Positions 46,156 to 56,395 of a stretch of 64,000 bases of DNA are shown here, piece after piece; positions within the stretch are counted from its first letter, which is position 1; the number at the start of each line of letters is the position of its first letter. The position numbers and the translations under genes are program-made. The notes under the pieces are model-generated. The model was given only the letters and a program-made list of their open reading frames with translations. It did not search any database and was not told where the DNA came from. This DNA comes from Nostoc calcicola FACHB-3891 (GTDB lineage Bacteria; Cyanobacteriota; Cyanobacteriia; Cyanobacteriales; Nostocaceae). The DNA lies in the NCBI RefSeq assembly GCF_014697355.1, contig NZ_JACJRQ010000013.1, positions 1-64,000 on the forward strand. Reading direction: 5' to 3'.

Positions 46156-46998
46156 TTATTTAGTGCGCCAGGGATTTGTAACTTGATTCGGTAAAAATAC
46201 TTTAGCGAATCTATCAAAAATTCTTGTGTATAGGGAACGAGTAATATTTTTAGCATACTGGGGTCGATAAGGATAAGTACAGTGAAGAACTTTTACTTTA
46301 TCCTCAAGATTATAAGCATCCTGCCATTTACTGAGATAATTATAGGTAGGTGGTAGTATTTTCATATGAGGGTGTACAGATACCATCGCTGAAGCAAAAG
46401 CCCCTTGGTCTTTTAAAAGTAATTTATCTTGGTTATTTTTGACAATTTCAAAATAACGTTGAAATTCATCAAAAAATACCTTGTTGATTTCTGTTTTGCG
46501 AAAAGCCATAAAACCACTGTTATATTGCACGCTATCTGCTTGCAAAGGGAACCCCACAGATTGCAAAATTGGTAAGACATGGGGCAAAAGTTCTTCTTGC
46601 TTACCACGCAACAAATTTGTGGCTTTAACAATAGCAGGTTGCACATCTTCAGTTAATAGCAAATCATATTCATCTAAAAAATCAAATACGTCGTTGATAT
46701 CGGTAAGTAAGCAAATATCTGAATCGAGGTAAATAGTTTTATCAAATTCAGAAGCTCCATAGAGAGCTAGCTTTGCTTGCCGTGATGCTAAAACAGTATT
46801 TTCATTCGCCGGAGCAGGCTTTAAAATTACATTTTTGAAAGCCTTTAATAAAGGGTATAGAACTGTGGGAACCCGGTCTATTAAAATAATTATTGGTTCC
46901 TGGTGAAATTTTCTAATCGCCGCTAAGAAATGAATACAATCTTGAAAAGGGTAAAGTCCAGTTAAAATTGTAATAAATCCTCTAGTTTCTGTTGGCAT
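46156..46998 (-). CDS. GT8-like glycosyltransferase
   Basis: A 280-residue GT-A protein with KTIYLDSDICLLTDINDVFD as the DxD region, YNSGFMAFRKTEI and KDQGAFASAM further on, and HCTYPYRPQY near the end, as in GT8 or related enzymes. The ATG at 46998 (PTETRGFITILTGLYPF) is preferred; the frame stays open up to a TTG at 47145 and could add 49 residues. It is the first gene of the minus-strand cluster. Confidence 0.78.
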   Translation of the reverse strand: MPTETRGFITILTGLYPFQDCIHFLAAIRKFHQEPIIILIDRVPTVLYPLLKAFKNVILKPAPANENTVLASRQAKLALYGASEFDKTIYLDSDICLLTDINDVFDFLDEYDLLLTEDVQPAIVKATNLLRGKQEELLPHVLPILQSVGFPLQADSVQYNSGFMAFRKTEINKVFFDEFQRYFEIVKNNQDKLLLKDQGAFASAMVSVHPHMKILPPTYNYLSKWQDAYNLEDKVKVLHCTYPYRPQYAKNITRSLYTRIFDRFAKVFLPNQVTNPWRTK

Positions 46999-47405
46999 AA
47001 ATTCAATTAATAATGATTGTTTACGTAATGATTCAGGCGATGTATCTAATTTCAGAAATTTTACTCTAGTTTTCGTTATAGCCAAATACTCTACAATAGA
47101 GTTAGGTAAAATATCAACTCGATAATTTCTGATTTTTAAAAGCAAAAATAATAAAATAAATCTAGCTTTCCATTTGTAGATTTTCCCAGAGAAATTTCAC
47201 TGATAAATTCATCGGAAGTTGACTTTATTTAAGTATAATTACCGTAAAAGCACGGTTGTATATTATCATAGTTAATATTGCATTAGAGTTATATTAAATC
47301 AAGTATAAATACTTGATTTATCTCGTGCAGTTAGCACTATTACTTACTTAAATGTAGGATTGCTACTCAATACTAAACATTTACGTTGTAAGGGAGACAG
47401 AGGTA

Positions 47406-48179
47406 ATGCAAGTAATCCGTCTGGAAGCACTCTCAGACAACTACATATTTTTGTTACACGACTACAAACAAAACATCGCCGCTGTGGTCGATCCAGCGGA
47501 GGCTCAACCAGTATTGAAGAAACTGGCAGAACTGAAAGCTGAATTGGTAGCGATTTTCAACACGCACCATCATAACGATCATGTGGGTGGTAATAGGCGG
47601 TTGATGGAACAATTCCCCCAACTGATAGTTTATGGGGGAGCCGAGGATCGTGGTAGAATTCCCGGACAGCAGGTGTTTTTGCGACAAGGCGATCGCGTGC
47701 AGTTTGCAGACCGCATAGCTGAAGTTATCTTCGTTCCAGGACATACCCGCGCTCACATCGTTTACTACTTTCCCCCCGAAAAACCTGGTGAGACGGGCGA
47801 ATTATTTTGTGGCGATACCTTATTTTCTGGAGGTTGCGGTAAGTTGTTTGAAGGAACGCCGACACAAATGGTAGATTCTTTAAGCAAAATTCGGTCATTA
47901 CCGGATGATACACGCGTCTGGTGTGCCCACGAATACACTTTAAAAAATTTGAAATTTGCTCTCAGTCTGGATGGCGATAACACAGACTTACAAAAGTACT
48001 TCGATCGAGTCCAGGCTTATCGGAATCGAGGAGAAGCCACCATACCCTCGCTGCTGGGAGTCGAGAAGCGCACCAATCCCTTTTTACGTTGGGATCACCC
48101 GTCATTACAATCAGCTGTTAACAAGACCGATGCAGTACAAAGCTTTGCACGGATACGGGAAATGAGAGATAACTTTTAG
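47406..48179 (+). CDS. gloB: Hydroxyacylglutathione hydrolase (glyoxalase II)
   Basis: A 257-residue metallo-beta-lactamase-fold enzyme that hydrolyses S-lactoylglutathione to lactate and glutathione. Metal ligands are clear: THHHNDH (His54, His56, Asp58, His59), PGHTRAH, FCGDTLF and the C-terminal HEYT. Normal length for GloB, with the glutathione-contacting C-terminal region present. Confidence 0.95.
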   Translation: MQVIRLEALSDNYIFLLHDYKQNIAAVVDPAEAQPVLKKLAELKAELVAIFNTHHHNDHVGGNRRLMEQFPQLIVYGGAEDRGRIPGQQVFLRQGDRVQFADRIAEVIFVPGHTRAHIVYYFPPEKPGETGELFCGDTLFSGGCGKLFEGTPTQMVDSLSKIRSLPDDTRVWCAHEYTLKNLKFALSLDGDNTDLQKYFDRVQAYRNRGEATIPSLLGVEKRTNPFLRWDHPSLQSAVNKTDAVQSFARIREMRDNF

Positions 48180-48433
48180 TTATTTGTCATTTGTCATGAG
48201 GTATTGCTTTTTGCGTCCCCGCGTCCCCGCGTCTCGGTGTCCCCGCGTCTTCCTTATCGCCATGCCCCATTCCTTCAACTTTCTAACTCGAATAGTTGCG
48301 ATCGCCCCCTGCCTTTCGCTAGGATCTGTAAGCTTTAGGGTATAGGCGAAGCCGCTCTTAATACGGCACTGATATTGTGGAGTATTCTGGCGAAACCCAA
48401 ATTAATCATATCTTACAGGAAAAACGAAAAACG

Positions 48434-48892
48434 ATGGCGAAGCGCGTGCAGTTAGTTTTAAATAAGGATATCAGCAAGCTGGGCAAATCTGGCGACTTAG
48501 TGGAAGTAGCTCCTGGCTACGCTCGTAATTATCTGATTCCTCAGAAATTGGCTACCCATGCCACTCCTGGTATTCTCAAGCAAGTAGAACGCCGTCGGGA
48601 ACAAGAGCGTCAACGGCAATTAGAACTCAGACAACAAGCTCTTGAGCAAAAAGAATCTCTAGAAAAAGTTGGCAGCTTGACAATTCCCAAGCAAGTTGGT
48701 GAAAACGAAGCTATTTTCGGTACAATTACTGCTCAAGATGTTGCAGACGCAATTAAGGCAGCCACCGGTCAAGAAGTAGATCGCCGTGGTATTACCATTC
48801 CCGATATTAACCACCTTGGTACTTATCAAGCTGAAATCAAGCTGTTTTCGGAAGTAACAGCGCAAATTGATATTCAAGTTGTGGCTAGTTAA
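48434..48892 (+). CDS. rplI: 50S ribosomal protein L9
   Basis: A 152-residue L9 with N-terminal [20 protein letters not shown] and [14 protein letters not shown], the long central helix, and the C-terminal rRNA-binding domain. The ATG at 48434 is chosen over an upstream in-frame GTG at 48377. It precedes dnaB, the usual rplI-dnaB pairing. Confidence 0.97.
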   Translation: MAKRVQLVLNKDISKLGKSGDLVEVAPGYARNYLIPQKLATHATPGILKQVERRREQERQRQLELRQQALEQKESLEKVGSLTIPKQVGENEAIFGTITAQDVADAIKAATGQEVDRRGITIPDINHLGTYQAEIKLFSEVTAQIDIQVVAS

Positions 48893-48942
48893 GTTACGCG
48901 GGGAGATGAGGGAGCAGGGGTGAATGATAACTCCTAACTCCT

Positions 48943-48970
48943 GTACAGACGCGATCAATCGCGTCTCTAC
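48943..48970. repeat. GACGCGAT-ATCGCGTC palindrome
   Basis: GTACAGACGCGATCAATCGC then GTCTCTAC is a near-perfect 28-nt palindrome in the rplI-dnaB gap. A sister copy lies at 60748-60774 and a related one at 29030. Confidence 0.88.
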
Positions 48971-49008
48971 TCCTAACTAGCTTTCATATCAGAACTTAAA
49001 ATCGTTTT

Positions 49009-51675
49009 ATGGCTGAAGAACTAAGTTTTAAAGGTGATGGTAGCGAACGCTTACCACCCCAAAATATCGAGGCGGAAGAGGCGATTTTGGGTGGTATTCT
49101 GCTAGATCCAGAAGCGATTAGTCGAGTTAGCGATCGCCTGGTTCCCGAAGCTTTTTATATTAGCGCTCATAAAGATATTTATCAAGCAGCAATCAGGCTC
49201 CACGCACAAGGCAAACCCACAGACTTGCTCTCAGTTACAAGTTGGCTGACTGACCACGATTTACTTGCGCGTATTGGTGGGAGAAATAAATTAGCAACTT
49301 TGGTAGACCGCACAGTTTCAGCTGTGAACATTGACGCCTTAGCAGGGTTAGTGATGGAAAAATACCTGCGGCGAGAATTAATTAAAGCTGGCAATGAAAT
49401 TGTGCATCTCGGTTATGAAACAGAAACCGAATTACCAATTGTTTTAGACAAAGCAGAACAGAAAGTTTTCGGCGTTACTCAAGAGCGTCCGCAATCAGGT
49501 TTAGTTCATATTTCTGATACTCTAATTAATAATTTCCAGGATATTGAAGATAGAAATCAAGGCGTTGCTTTACCTGGAATTCCCTGCGGTTTTTACGATT
49601 TAGATGCCTTGACCAGCGGCTTTCAGCGTTCAGATTTAATTATTGTCGCGGCTCGTCCTGCAATGGGAAAGACCAGCTTTTCGATGAACATTGCACAATA
49701 TATTGCCAATTACGAAATTAATATCAAGGGTGATAATAATATTGACCAGCGGAAAAAACTACCAGTTGCTGTTTTTAGTTTGGAAATGTCTAAAGAACAG
49801 CTGACACAACGTCTATTAGCTAGCGAGGCACAAATTGAAAGTAGTTATCTGCGGAGTGGACGCCTTAGCCAAACACAATGGGAACCTTTAAGCCGTGCTA
49901 TTGGTACCCTTTCTGAGATGGCAATTTATATTGACGATACGCCCAATATTACTGTTACACAAATGCGTAGTCAAGCAAGGCGACTGCAAGCAGAACAAGG
50001 AATATTGGGTTTGATTGTCATAGATTACTTGCAATTAATGGAAGGTGCAGGTGATAATCGCGTACAAGAATTGTCAAAAATTACGCGTCAACTCAAAGGT
50101 TTAGCGCGTGAATTATCTGTACCAGTTATTGCTTTATCTCAGTTGAGTCGAGGAGTGGAAGCACGTACTAATAAACGCCCGATGTTGTCAGATTTGAGAG
50201 AATCAGGTTGTTTGACAGGTGATAGCTTAGTGACGTTAGCAGATAGTGGTTTACAAGTACCAATTAGGGAATTAGTAGGCAAATCTGGTTTTGCTGTTTG
50301 GGCGTTGAATCAAGCGACAATGCAGTTAGAAAAGGCAATTGTTAGTAATGTTTTTTCTACAGGGGTGAAGCCTGTATTTACCTTAAAAACTCGGTTGGGT
50401 CGAAAAATTTGTGCCACAGCTAATCACAAATTTTTAACAATTAATGGTTGGTGCAGACTAGATGAATTAAGTCCTAGACAACATCTGTGTTTACCAAGAC
50501 ATTTACCCAGTCATGGTAAACAAACTATGACTTATGCTGAGGTTGCATTATTAGGGCATTTAATTGGCGACGGTTGTACATTGCCACGTCATGCCATACA
50601 GTACACTACCAGAGAGATAGATTTAGCCAAAAATGTTGCTTTTTTGGCAAAAGAAGTTTTTGGAGATTCAATTGTTCCAAGAATTTCGCCGGAACGTGGC
50701 TGGTATCAAGTTTATTTGTCTGCAACACAACGCCTAACTCATAGTGTGAGAAATCCAGTAGCCAAATGGTTAGACTCCCTTGGTGTTTTTGGTTTAAGGT
50801 CTTACGAAAAATTTGTTCCTCAAGAATTGTTCTCACAACCAATAGAGTTAATAGCTTGTTTTCTCAGACATATTTGGAGTACAGATGGATGTATAAAGTT
50901 GGTTGCAGGTAAAACGTTAAGACCTATTGCATATTACGCAAGCAGTAGCTATAGACTAGCTTTTGATGTACAAACACTTTTGTTAAGGCTTGGTATTAAT
51001 GCAAAACTCAAGATAGTTCCTCAATTGGGCAAAGGTAGAAACCAGTATCATGTAAAAATCACTGGTAAACCTGACCTGGAGTTATTTATTCTTCATGTTG
51101 GAGCAGTGGGAGAATACAAGCTAGGTTCACTCCAACAGATTTTTGAACACCTTGAAAACTGCATTCACAACACTAATAGAGATATAATTCCCAAAGATGT
51201 GTGGAAAAAACATGTTGTACCTGCAATGCAAGCTGTTGGATTAACAACAAGGGCATTACATTCCCACATTGGAACATCCTATTGTGGCTCAACGCTTTAC
51301 AAAGCAAATTTGAGTCGAGAAAGAGCTTTGAAAGTTGCTGAGGTCGTTCAATCAAATGAGTTGCTTGTTCTTGCCAAAAGTGATGTTTATTGGGATGAAA
51401 TAGTTTCAATTGAATATAGCGGCGAGGAAGAAGTGTTTGACCTCACCGTTCCAAGCTTGCATAATTTTATTGCAAATAACATCATTGTTCACAATTCGAT
51501 CGAACAAGACGCGGATTTAGTAATTATGTTATATAGAGACGAATATTACTCGCCCGATACTCCCGATCGCGGGATTGCAGAAGTGATAATAGCTAAACAC
51601 CGCAACGGGCCTACAGGTACTGTGAAACTTTTATTCAATCCACAGTTTACCAAGTTTCAAAATCTTAAACTTTAA
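49009..51675 (+). CDS. dnaB: Replicative DNA helicase DnaB with an intein
   Basis: An 888-residue precursor; the mature helicase would be 459 residues after splicing. The N-terminal DnaB domain (PPQNIEAEEAILGGILLD) and the RecA-like core with Walker A ARPAMGKTS and Walker B LIVIDYLQLM are normal. The reading frame is then broken by an intein between RESG and SIEQDADLVIML. DnaB unwinds DNA at the replication fork as a hexamer. The splice junction sits in a conserved ATPase motif, so splicing is required for function. Confidence 0.96.
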   Translation: MAEELSFKGDGSERLPPQNIEAEEAILGGILLDPEAISRVSDRLVPEAFYISAHKDIYQAAIRLHAQGKPTDLLSVTSWLTDHDLLARIGGRNKLATLVDRTVSAVNIDALAGLVMEKYLRRELIKAGNEIVHLGYETETELPIVLDKAEQKVFGVTQERPQSGLVHISDTLINNFQDIEDRNQGVALPGIPCGFYDLDALTSGFQRSDLIIVAARPAMGKTSFSMNIAQYIANYEINIKGDNNIDQRKKLPVAVFSLEMSKEQLTQRLLASEAQIESSYLRSGRLSQTQWEPLSRAIGTLSEMAIYIDDTPNITVTQMRSQARRLQAEQGILGLIVIDYLQLMEGAGDNRVQELSKITRQLKGLARELSVPVIALSQLSRGVEARTNKRPMLSDLRESGCLTGDSLVTLADSGLQVPIRELVGKSGFAVWALNQATMQLEKAIVSNVFSTGVKPVFTLKTRLGRKICATANHKFLTINGWCRLDELSPRQHLCLPRHLPSHGKQTMTYAEVALLGHLIGDGCTLPRHAIQYTTREIDLAKNVAFLAKEVFGDSIVPRISPERGWYQVYLSATQRLTHSVRNPVAKWLDSLGVFGLRSYEKFVPQELFSQPIELIACFLRHIWSTDGCIKLVAGKTLRPIAYYASSSYRLAFDVQTLLLRLGINAKLKIVPQLGKGRNQYHVKITGKPDLELFILHVGAVGEYKLGSLQQIFEHLENCIHNTNRDIIPKDVWKKHVVPAMQAVGLTTRALHSHIGTSYCGSTLYKANLSRERALKVAEVVQSNELLVLAKSDVYWDEIVSIEYSGEEEVFDLTVPSLHNFIANNIIVHNSIEQDADLVIMLYRDEYYSPDTPDRGIAEVIIAKHRNGPTGTVKLLFNPQFTKFQNLKL
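50209..51495 (+). other. DnaB intein with LAGLIDADG homing endonuclease domain
   Basis: Codons 401-829 (429 residues). Block A starts with Cys1 (CLTGDSLVTL), block B is GRKICATANHKFLTI with the TxxH motif, block F is EEEVFDLTVPSLHNF and block G ends IIVHN with the Asn before Ser+1. The central part has two LAGLIDADG-type motifs (LLGHLIGDG near 518 and FLRHIWSTDG near 622). The insertion site RESG/SIEQ is the one I know from the Synechocystis DnaB intein. Confidence 0.95.
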
Positions 51676-51723
51676 CTGGGGACTGGGGACTGGGGGCTGG
51701 GAAATAAATATTGACGCACACGG

Positions 51724-51751
51724 GTAGGGGCACAACATGTTGTGCCCCTAC
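51724..51751. repeat. Perfect 28-nt palindrome (TAGGGGC type)
   Basis: GTAGGGGCACAACA and its exact reverse complement lie back to back. It sits between convergent dnaB and FKBP genes and could serve as a bidirectional transcription end. Confidence 0.92.
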
Positions 51752-51798
51752 GATTACCTGTACCTTAGCAAGTTGCAATCTGCTGTAGTACTCAATCC

Positions 51799-52320
51799 CT
51801 ACTTAACTCCGAGCAATTCCACATCAAACAGCAGGGTAGCATTAGGCGGAATTACGCCACCAGCACCACGAGAACCATAACCTAACTCTGGCGGGATGAT
51901 TAAGTTACGACGACCGCCGACTTTCATCGTGCTAAGTCCTTCGTCCCAACCTTTGATTACTTGCCCTACGCCGATTTTAAATTTGAAAGGTTGACCGCGA
52001 TCGCGTGAACTATCAAACTGAGTACCATCTTCTAAGGTGCCGACATAGTGAACCTCTACCGTTTGTCCACGTTCAGGAGTCGCTCCAGTCCCCTCTTTTA
52101 ACTCAACGTACTTCAATCCAGAGGGGGTGGTTACGACATTGGCATCAGACATACTATCACTCGCAATTAAGATATTGTTTTCAGTTAGAATTGTGGCCGC
52201 TGGCGGCGTTGAGGTTAACTGGTCAGCAATGGCAGTATTCTGTTTACTGCTTATTTGCCCCACAACCAAAAGCACAACACACACCAGCATGAACGCCACA
52301 CTCAGGAAAATTGGTTTCAA
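51799..52320 (-). CDS. FKBP-type peptidyl-prolyl cis-trans isomerase
   Basis: A 173-residue secreted or membrane-anchored isomerase. The N-terminus ([20 protein letters not shown]) is a signal or anchor segment, followed by a low-complexity linker and one FKBP domain (66-173) with [29 protein letters not shown] and [20 protein letters not shown]. It should act on proline bonds in periplasmic or lumenal proteins. Confidence 0.94.
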   Translation of the reverse strand: MKPIFLSVAFMLVCVVLLVVGQISSKQNTAIADQLTSTPPAATILTENNILIASDSMSDANVVTTPSGLKYVELKEGTGATPERGQTVEVHYVGTLEDGTQFDSSRDRGQPFKFKIGVGQVIKGWDEGLSTMKVGGRRNLIIPPELGYGSRGAGGVIPPNATLLFDVELLGVK

Positions 52321-52398
52321 AATCAGTTCTCCCTACTTAGGTAGCCTGGTAAAAACATTACCAAAAGGACACATTTAGTTTAAATCAGAAAGGACAAC

Positions 52399-52722
52399 CT
52401 AACGCCAAAGCTTATTTTCTAAATCGCGCACTTGACGCTCTAAACGGTCAATTCTACCCCGAAGTTCGTCCACTTCCGACTGACGAGCCACCCCCAAATC
52501 CTGCATCATATTTCGCATTTGCCTTTGCATCTGGGCATCCCAGTTTCCTTGCTCTGACTTTAACTGCTGAGCAATATCATCTATAACCGCCTTGGCTTGT
52601 TCAGGATTGAGCTTACCATCCTTGACCAAATCATCGCTGACTTCCCGCAGTTTTTCTGCAACTAAAGACGTTGTGCCAATACCCACCATCATTAGTTGTT
52701 GCAACCAGTTGTTGCTGTCCAT
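52399..52722 (-). CDS. Phasin-like coiled-coil protein
   Basis: A 107-residue, mostly helical protein. The N-terminal half (TTSLVAEKLREVSDDLVKDG) and the Lys/Glu heptads that end in ELRGRIDRLERQVRDLENKL recall PhaF/PhaI-like phasins of polyhydroxyalkanoate granules. No PHA synthase gene is nearby, so the role is a family-level guess. Confidence 0.7.
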   Translation of the reverse strand: MDSNNWLQQLMMVGIGTTSLVAEKLREVSDDLVKDGKLNPEQAKAVIDDIAQQLKSEQGNWDAQMQRQMRNMMQDLGVARQSEVDELRGRIDRLERQVRDLENKLWR

Positions 52723-52859
52723 ACTCCGTATCCTCTTAAATATATTTCAAACAGCCGACCCTAGCTCCTGAGTGTACGCGATCGAGCTATGCTGGAAGCG
52801 TAGTTACTCTAGCCTACACCTCTATTTTGGCAAATTGCCGGAGACAGGCATCAAAGAAC

Positions 52860-53168
52860 GTGGTTATAGAACTCCTCAAGTTTAAAGTTGCCCCTGATTT
52901 ACAGGAAAATTTTATCCAGAAAGATGCAGAAATTTGGACAACAGTACTAGCTGAGTATCCTGGATTTCTGGGTAAAGAGGTTTGGCTCAATCCTGACGAC
53001 CCCTCAGAAGTTACCTTTATCATTCGTTGGGAAACTTTTGAACACTTGGATGCTATACCCGAACAAGAATTAGAAGCTATTGGAGCAAAGTTCGTCCAAG
53101 TATTGGGAAAATTCTATCCAATTGCGGAGTCTGCAAACTATCAAGTTTTAAAAGGATTGGGTGACTAG
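52860..53168 (+). CDS. TIGR03792-type cyanobacterial protein
   Basis: A 102-residue protein in the dimeric alpha-beta barrel (ABM-like) fold: VIELLKFKVAPDLQENFI, GFLGKEVWLNPDDPSEVTFI and IRWETFEHL. It matches what I remember of TIGR03792, a cyanobacterial family of unknown function. The GTG at 52860 is the likely start; the frame is open further upstream but with a TTG and unlike residues. Confidence 0.75.
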   Translation: MVIELLKFKVAPDLQENFIQKDAEIWTTVLAEYPGFLGKEVWLNPDDPSEVTFIIRWETFEHLDAIPEQELEAIGAKFVQVLGKFYPIAESANYQVLKGLGD

Positions 53169-53342
53169 AGTCGCTACTACAGAGGCAAAGTCCAACACAA
53201 GTATTCAGCTAGATGCTGGTTGTAATATATTCTTTAACAACCTGTAGTCATTGGCACTAATTATAGCTAGGATAAAGAATGTGTAAATTTTTTATCTTCG
53301 AGCTACAGTATTGCTGATTCACATACAGGTAAAACTACTGAC

Positions 53343-54191
53343 ATGGATACTAACGAGTTAAAGTTTCTCTTAAAGTTATTGGGATTTACCGATTATCGAG
53401 CAGGGCTTAACGCCTTTGATGCTTTTAAGACTGAGAAAAATAAAATTTGTAAAGCATTGGGCGATCGCGAACTGGTAGACTATACCCGCGAGATTACCAC
53501 AGTTAAAATTTTACCGCCTGGTCAAGCGGTACTCAAAGATCCAGGCCAAGTGCCCATCGCAGATAAAGAACTCAAAGTACTAGAGAAAATCGGTAATGCT
53601 TCGGCTAAAATCGCTCCCAGCAAAATTACTTCACCAAAAGCTGCGGAACGAGATGCGATATTGGAGATATTGAGCGATCGCGGTTTGATTGAAGCTGAAA
53701 GAGGAATTAAAAAAACTAAAGCTGAAGTTTGGCTAACTCAACGAGGAATTGAGTATTTACGAGACGATTACAGTCCCAACAAAGGCTCTAACCCCGCCAT
53801 CAGCTTGGAATTACTGGGTAATTACCTACGCTTTTTACGAAAAACTCTGCGGGTGAAGTCAGAGGAAGTTTCTACTGCGCTACCTACCCTCAATATCGCT
53901 GATCAAGAAATCAGTGATGAAGAAATTTTACAAATTATTGAGAAATTAGACAGAGAATTGGGTACTGAGAATTATTTGCCCATTTTCCATCTGCGAGAAA
54001 AATTACAACCGCCATTATCACGGGATGAATTAGATAAGGCGCTATATCGCCTACAAAAGAACGACCAAATCGAGTTTAGTTCTTTGGTAGATCCTACACC
54101 TTATATTTCAGAACAGATTGATGCGGGGATTCCTCAAAACATTGGTGGGGCACTGTTTTTTATTACCCTCAATTTTTCAATTTCTAAATAA
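53343..54191 (+). CDS. Winged-helix-like protein, RcaD-like (tentative)
   Basis: A 282-residue soluble protein, first gene of a three-gene operon. It has two helix-rich segments of winged-helix appearance: 80-150 (ELKVLEKIGNASAKIAPSKI, then RDAILEILSDRGLIEAE) and 190-260 (IFHLREKLQPPLSRDELDKA, then LYRLQKNDQIEFSSLV). The opening ELKFLLKLLGFTDYRAG reminds me of RcaD, a cyanobacterial DNA-binding protein linked to phycobilisome promoters, but I hold that only loosely. In this operon it could be a regulator or the DNA-recognition partner of the ATPase and nuclease. Confidence 0.8.
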   Translation: MDTNELKFLLKLLGFTDYRAGLNAFDAFKTEKNKICKALGDRELVDYTREITTVKILPPGQAVLKDPGQVPIADKELKVLEKIGNASAKIAPSKITSPKAAERDAILEILSDRGLIEAERGIKKTKAEVWLTQRGIEYLRDDYSPNKGSNPAISLELLGNYLRFLRKTLRVKSEEVSTALPTLNIADQEISDEEILQIIEKLDRELGTENYLPIFHLREKLQPPLSRDELDKALYRLQKNDQIEFSSLVDPTPYISEQIDAGIPQNIGGALFFITLNFSISK

Positions 54192-54234
54192 TTTTTAGTA
54201 CCAAATAAGTTTACTCCTTCACTAAAGTTAAAAT

Positions 54235-56370
54235 ATGGCATCTATTGACGAAATTATTAAGCGCGAGGTCAACCCTTTTGACCTGGTAAATTTGAAACCT
54301 ATGAATTTTTGGAGTGATAAGCAAGACGCTACACTCACTGTTGAATCAATTCATCAAGAAGCAGTCATCCAGATTGAAGAATTAGTTGACTTAGTAGCTA
54401 CAGACCATCGCAGCCGTACTATTTTACTTATAGGTGATTCTGGTTCGGGAAAAAGTTATTTATTAGGTCGGCTCAAGCGGACTCTCAATTCCAAAGCATT
54501 TTTTGCTTATATCCTCTGTAATTGGGCTGAGAGTAGTAATATTTGGCGTCATATCTTACGTTCTACTGTTGATAGCTTAATCCAAGTTCCAGAAGGTGAA
54601 GAAGAATCACAATTAATCTTGTGGCTTAAAAGTTTATCTGCCTTCACCAAACGCAACGTAAAAAAGCGAATTTTTAATGATGGGATTTGGCAGTTATTGC
54701 AAAGTGATAGGCAAAAGTTTATCAACCATCTCAAGAATGCTTACAAACAAACAAGTATTTACAATTCTGACATCTTTTTTGGAGTATTGCACGATCTAAT
54801 CAATCCAGAATTATATGATTCAGCTTGTGAATGGTTGCGTGGAGATGACTTAAATGAAGAAGCTATGCAAGCCTTAAGAGTGAAAAATTGCATTGATACG
54901 GAAGATACAGCCAAGAATATTTTAGCCAATTTTGGTAAAATTTCTACTGATACTCAACCAATTATTTTATGTTTTGAAAATTTAGAAACTTTACCTAAAT
55001 TACCTGATGGATTCTTAGACATCCAACCTTTGTTTGATGTTAATACAACTATTCACGGTGAATCATTAAAAAATTTATTGGTTATTATTAGTGTTGTGAC
55101 TAATAATTGGAAACGTCATATTGATAAAATTCAACAATCTGATAGAGCAGGAATTCATCGATTAATTCAGTTAAAAAATATTACCATAGATCAGGCAGAA
55201 GCACTGTGGGCTTATCAGCTACAACCACTACACCAGCAAGCTGATTTTCAAAAAAATATGCCAATTTTTCCTTTAAATCGGCAAGCATTAGAGCAATATT
55301 ACCCTGGTGGTAAAACTACGCCAAGAAACGCCTTACTTCTGGGTCGTAATGAGTATCAAAAATATAAACTTTCATTAATCAATACAAAAAAAACTGGTTC
55401 TACAAAATTACCACCTGATATTTCATTACTAAACTCACTAACAATCGATACCAAAAAAATTACCATAACAATAGCAAGTAAAAGTGATGGTACTAAAACT
55501 CCAATAATTCCAGAAGATAGTGAGAGAATTAAAGCAGAATTTCAATTGTTATGGCAGAAGGAATATAAAAAAAGCCAAGAAAAAATTACCAAAATTTCCC
55601 TGATATCGTCACCAGACCTAATTCGGATGTTGCAAGAATCACTAATTACCTTACAAATACAGGGAATTAAACTGAAACTATTAAATGGAAAGTATGCAAG
55701 TTACTCTTTGAGTTATCAGCAACCTGATAAACCAGAACCGATAGGTATAGTCTGGACTGAAGATTCAAGTATGACAAGCTTTTTTAATATTATGAATGCT
55801 TGTCACAGAATAATTCAGCAAAATCTTTGTCAACCTTTATACTTGATTCGGATTGGAGGTGTCGGAACTGCAAAACTCGCTGGTAATCAAATCTACAGTC
55901 AGATTTTCACTGGTACTAAGAATATTCACATCAAACCAAATCTTCCTTCAGTTCACTACTTAGCAACATACCAAAGTTTAATGAATTCTGCACTATCTCA
56001 AGAATTAGTAATTGCAGGTAAAATCATTACTTTACAGAAACTACAATCTTTAATGCGTGAATCTGAAGTTTTGCACAAATGTACTTTATTGCAAGATTTA
56101 GGAATTGTTACTAAACAAGAACCTGATAAAAATAACGTAAACAGTAAACAAGATTTAAGACCAGTCAAAGATTTCTTATTAAATTTAGTAAAAACCCAAG
56201 GTTTTATGGGAGTACCAACTTTAATTAAGGAGGCTGGTAGTCAATTTCCTTCTGTGAAAGAAACTGATACTCAACATTTAATTGAGCTATTATGTCAAGA
56301 AAGAAAAGTCAAAATTATTGACCCTAAATCTAAGTTGGAAGATCAGTTAATCCGTTTAGTCACTAACTAG
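54235..56370 (+). CDS. P-loop ATPase (AAA/ORC-like) of the nuclease operon
   Basis: A 711-residue protein with an N-terminal P-loop domain: Walker A LLIGDSGSGKSYLLGRL (about residues 64-80) and a Walker B-like PIILCFENLETL (about 242-253), in which Glu rather than Asp follows the strand. The organisation resembles ORC/Cdc6- or STAND-type AAA ATPases. The middle is unrecognised (400-570), and the C-terminus (DFLLNLVKTQGFMGVPTLIK, then TDTQHLIELLCQERKVKI) looks winged-helix. It starts 43 bp after the upstream gene and ends 25 bp before the nuclease fusion, so the three should be made and act together. Confidence 0.85.
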   Translation: MASIDEIIKREVNPFDLVNLKPMNFWSDKQDATLTVESIHQEAVIQIEELVDLVATDHRSRTILLIGDSGSGKSYLLGRLKRTLNSKAFFAYILCNWAESSNIWRHILRSTVDSLIQVPEGEEESQLILWLKSLSAFTKRNVKKRIFNDGIWQLLQSDRQKFINHLKNAYKQTSIYNSDIFFGVLHDLINPELYDSACEWLRGDDLNEEAMQALRVKNCIDTEDTAKNILANFGKISTDTQPIILCFENLETLPKLPDGFLDIQPLFDVNTTIHGESLKNLLVIISVVTNNWKRHIDKIQQSDRAGIHRLIQLKNITIDQAEALWAYQLQPLHQQADFQKNMPIFPLNRQALEQYYPGGKTTPRNALLLGRNEYQKYKLSLINTKKTGSTKLPPDISLLNSLTIDTKKITITIASKSDGTKTPIIPEDSERIKAEFQLLWQKEYKKSQEKITKISLISSPDLIRMLQESLITLQIQGIKLKLLNGKYASYSLSYQQPDKPEPIGIVWTEDSSMTSFFNIMNACHRIIQQNLCQPLYLIRIGGVGTAKLAGNQIYSQIFTGTKNIHIKPNLPSVHYLATYQSLMNSALSQELVIAGKIITLQKLQSLMRESEVLHKCTLLQDLGIVTKQEPDKNNVNSKQDLRPVKDFLLNLVKTQGFMGVPTLIKEAGSQFPSVKETDTQHLIELLCQERKVKIIDPKSKLEDQLIRLVTN

Positions 56371-56395
56371 ATAAATGTTAATCAAGCTTTAGCCA

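Noticed and set aside
52005..52378. Plus-strand open frames overlapping the FKBP gene
   Set aside because: Shadow frames of a clear FKBP protein on the minus strand.
53343..54191. Firm naming of the first operon gene as RcaD
   Set aside because: The resemblance is from memory of the N-terminus only; kept as tentative because the operon context points to DNA processing rather than pigment regulation.
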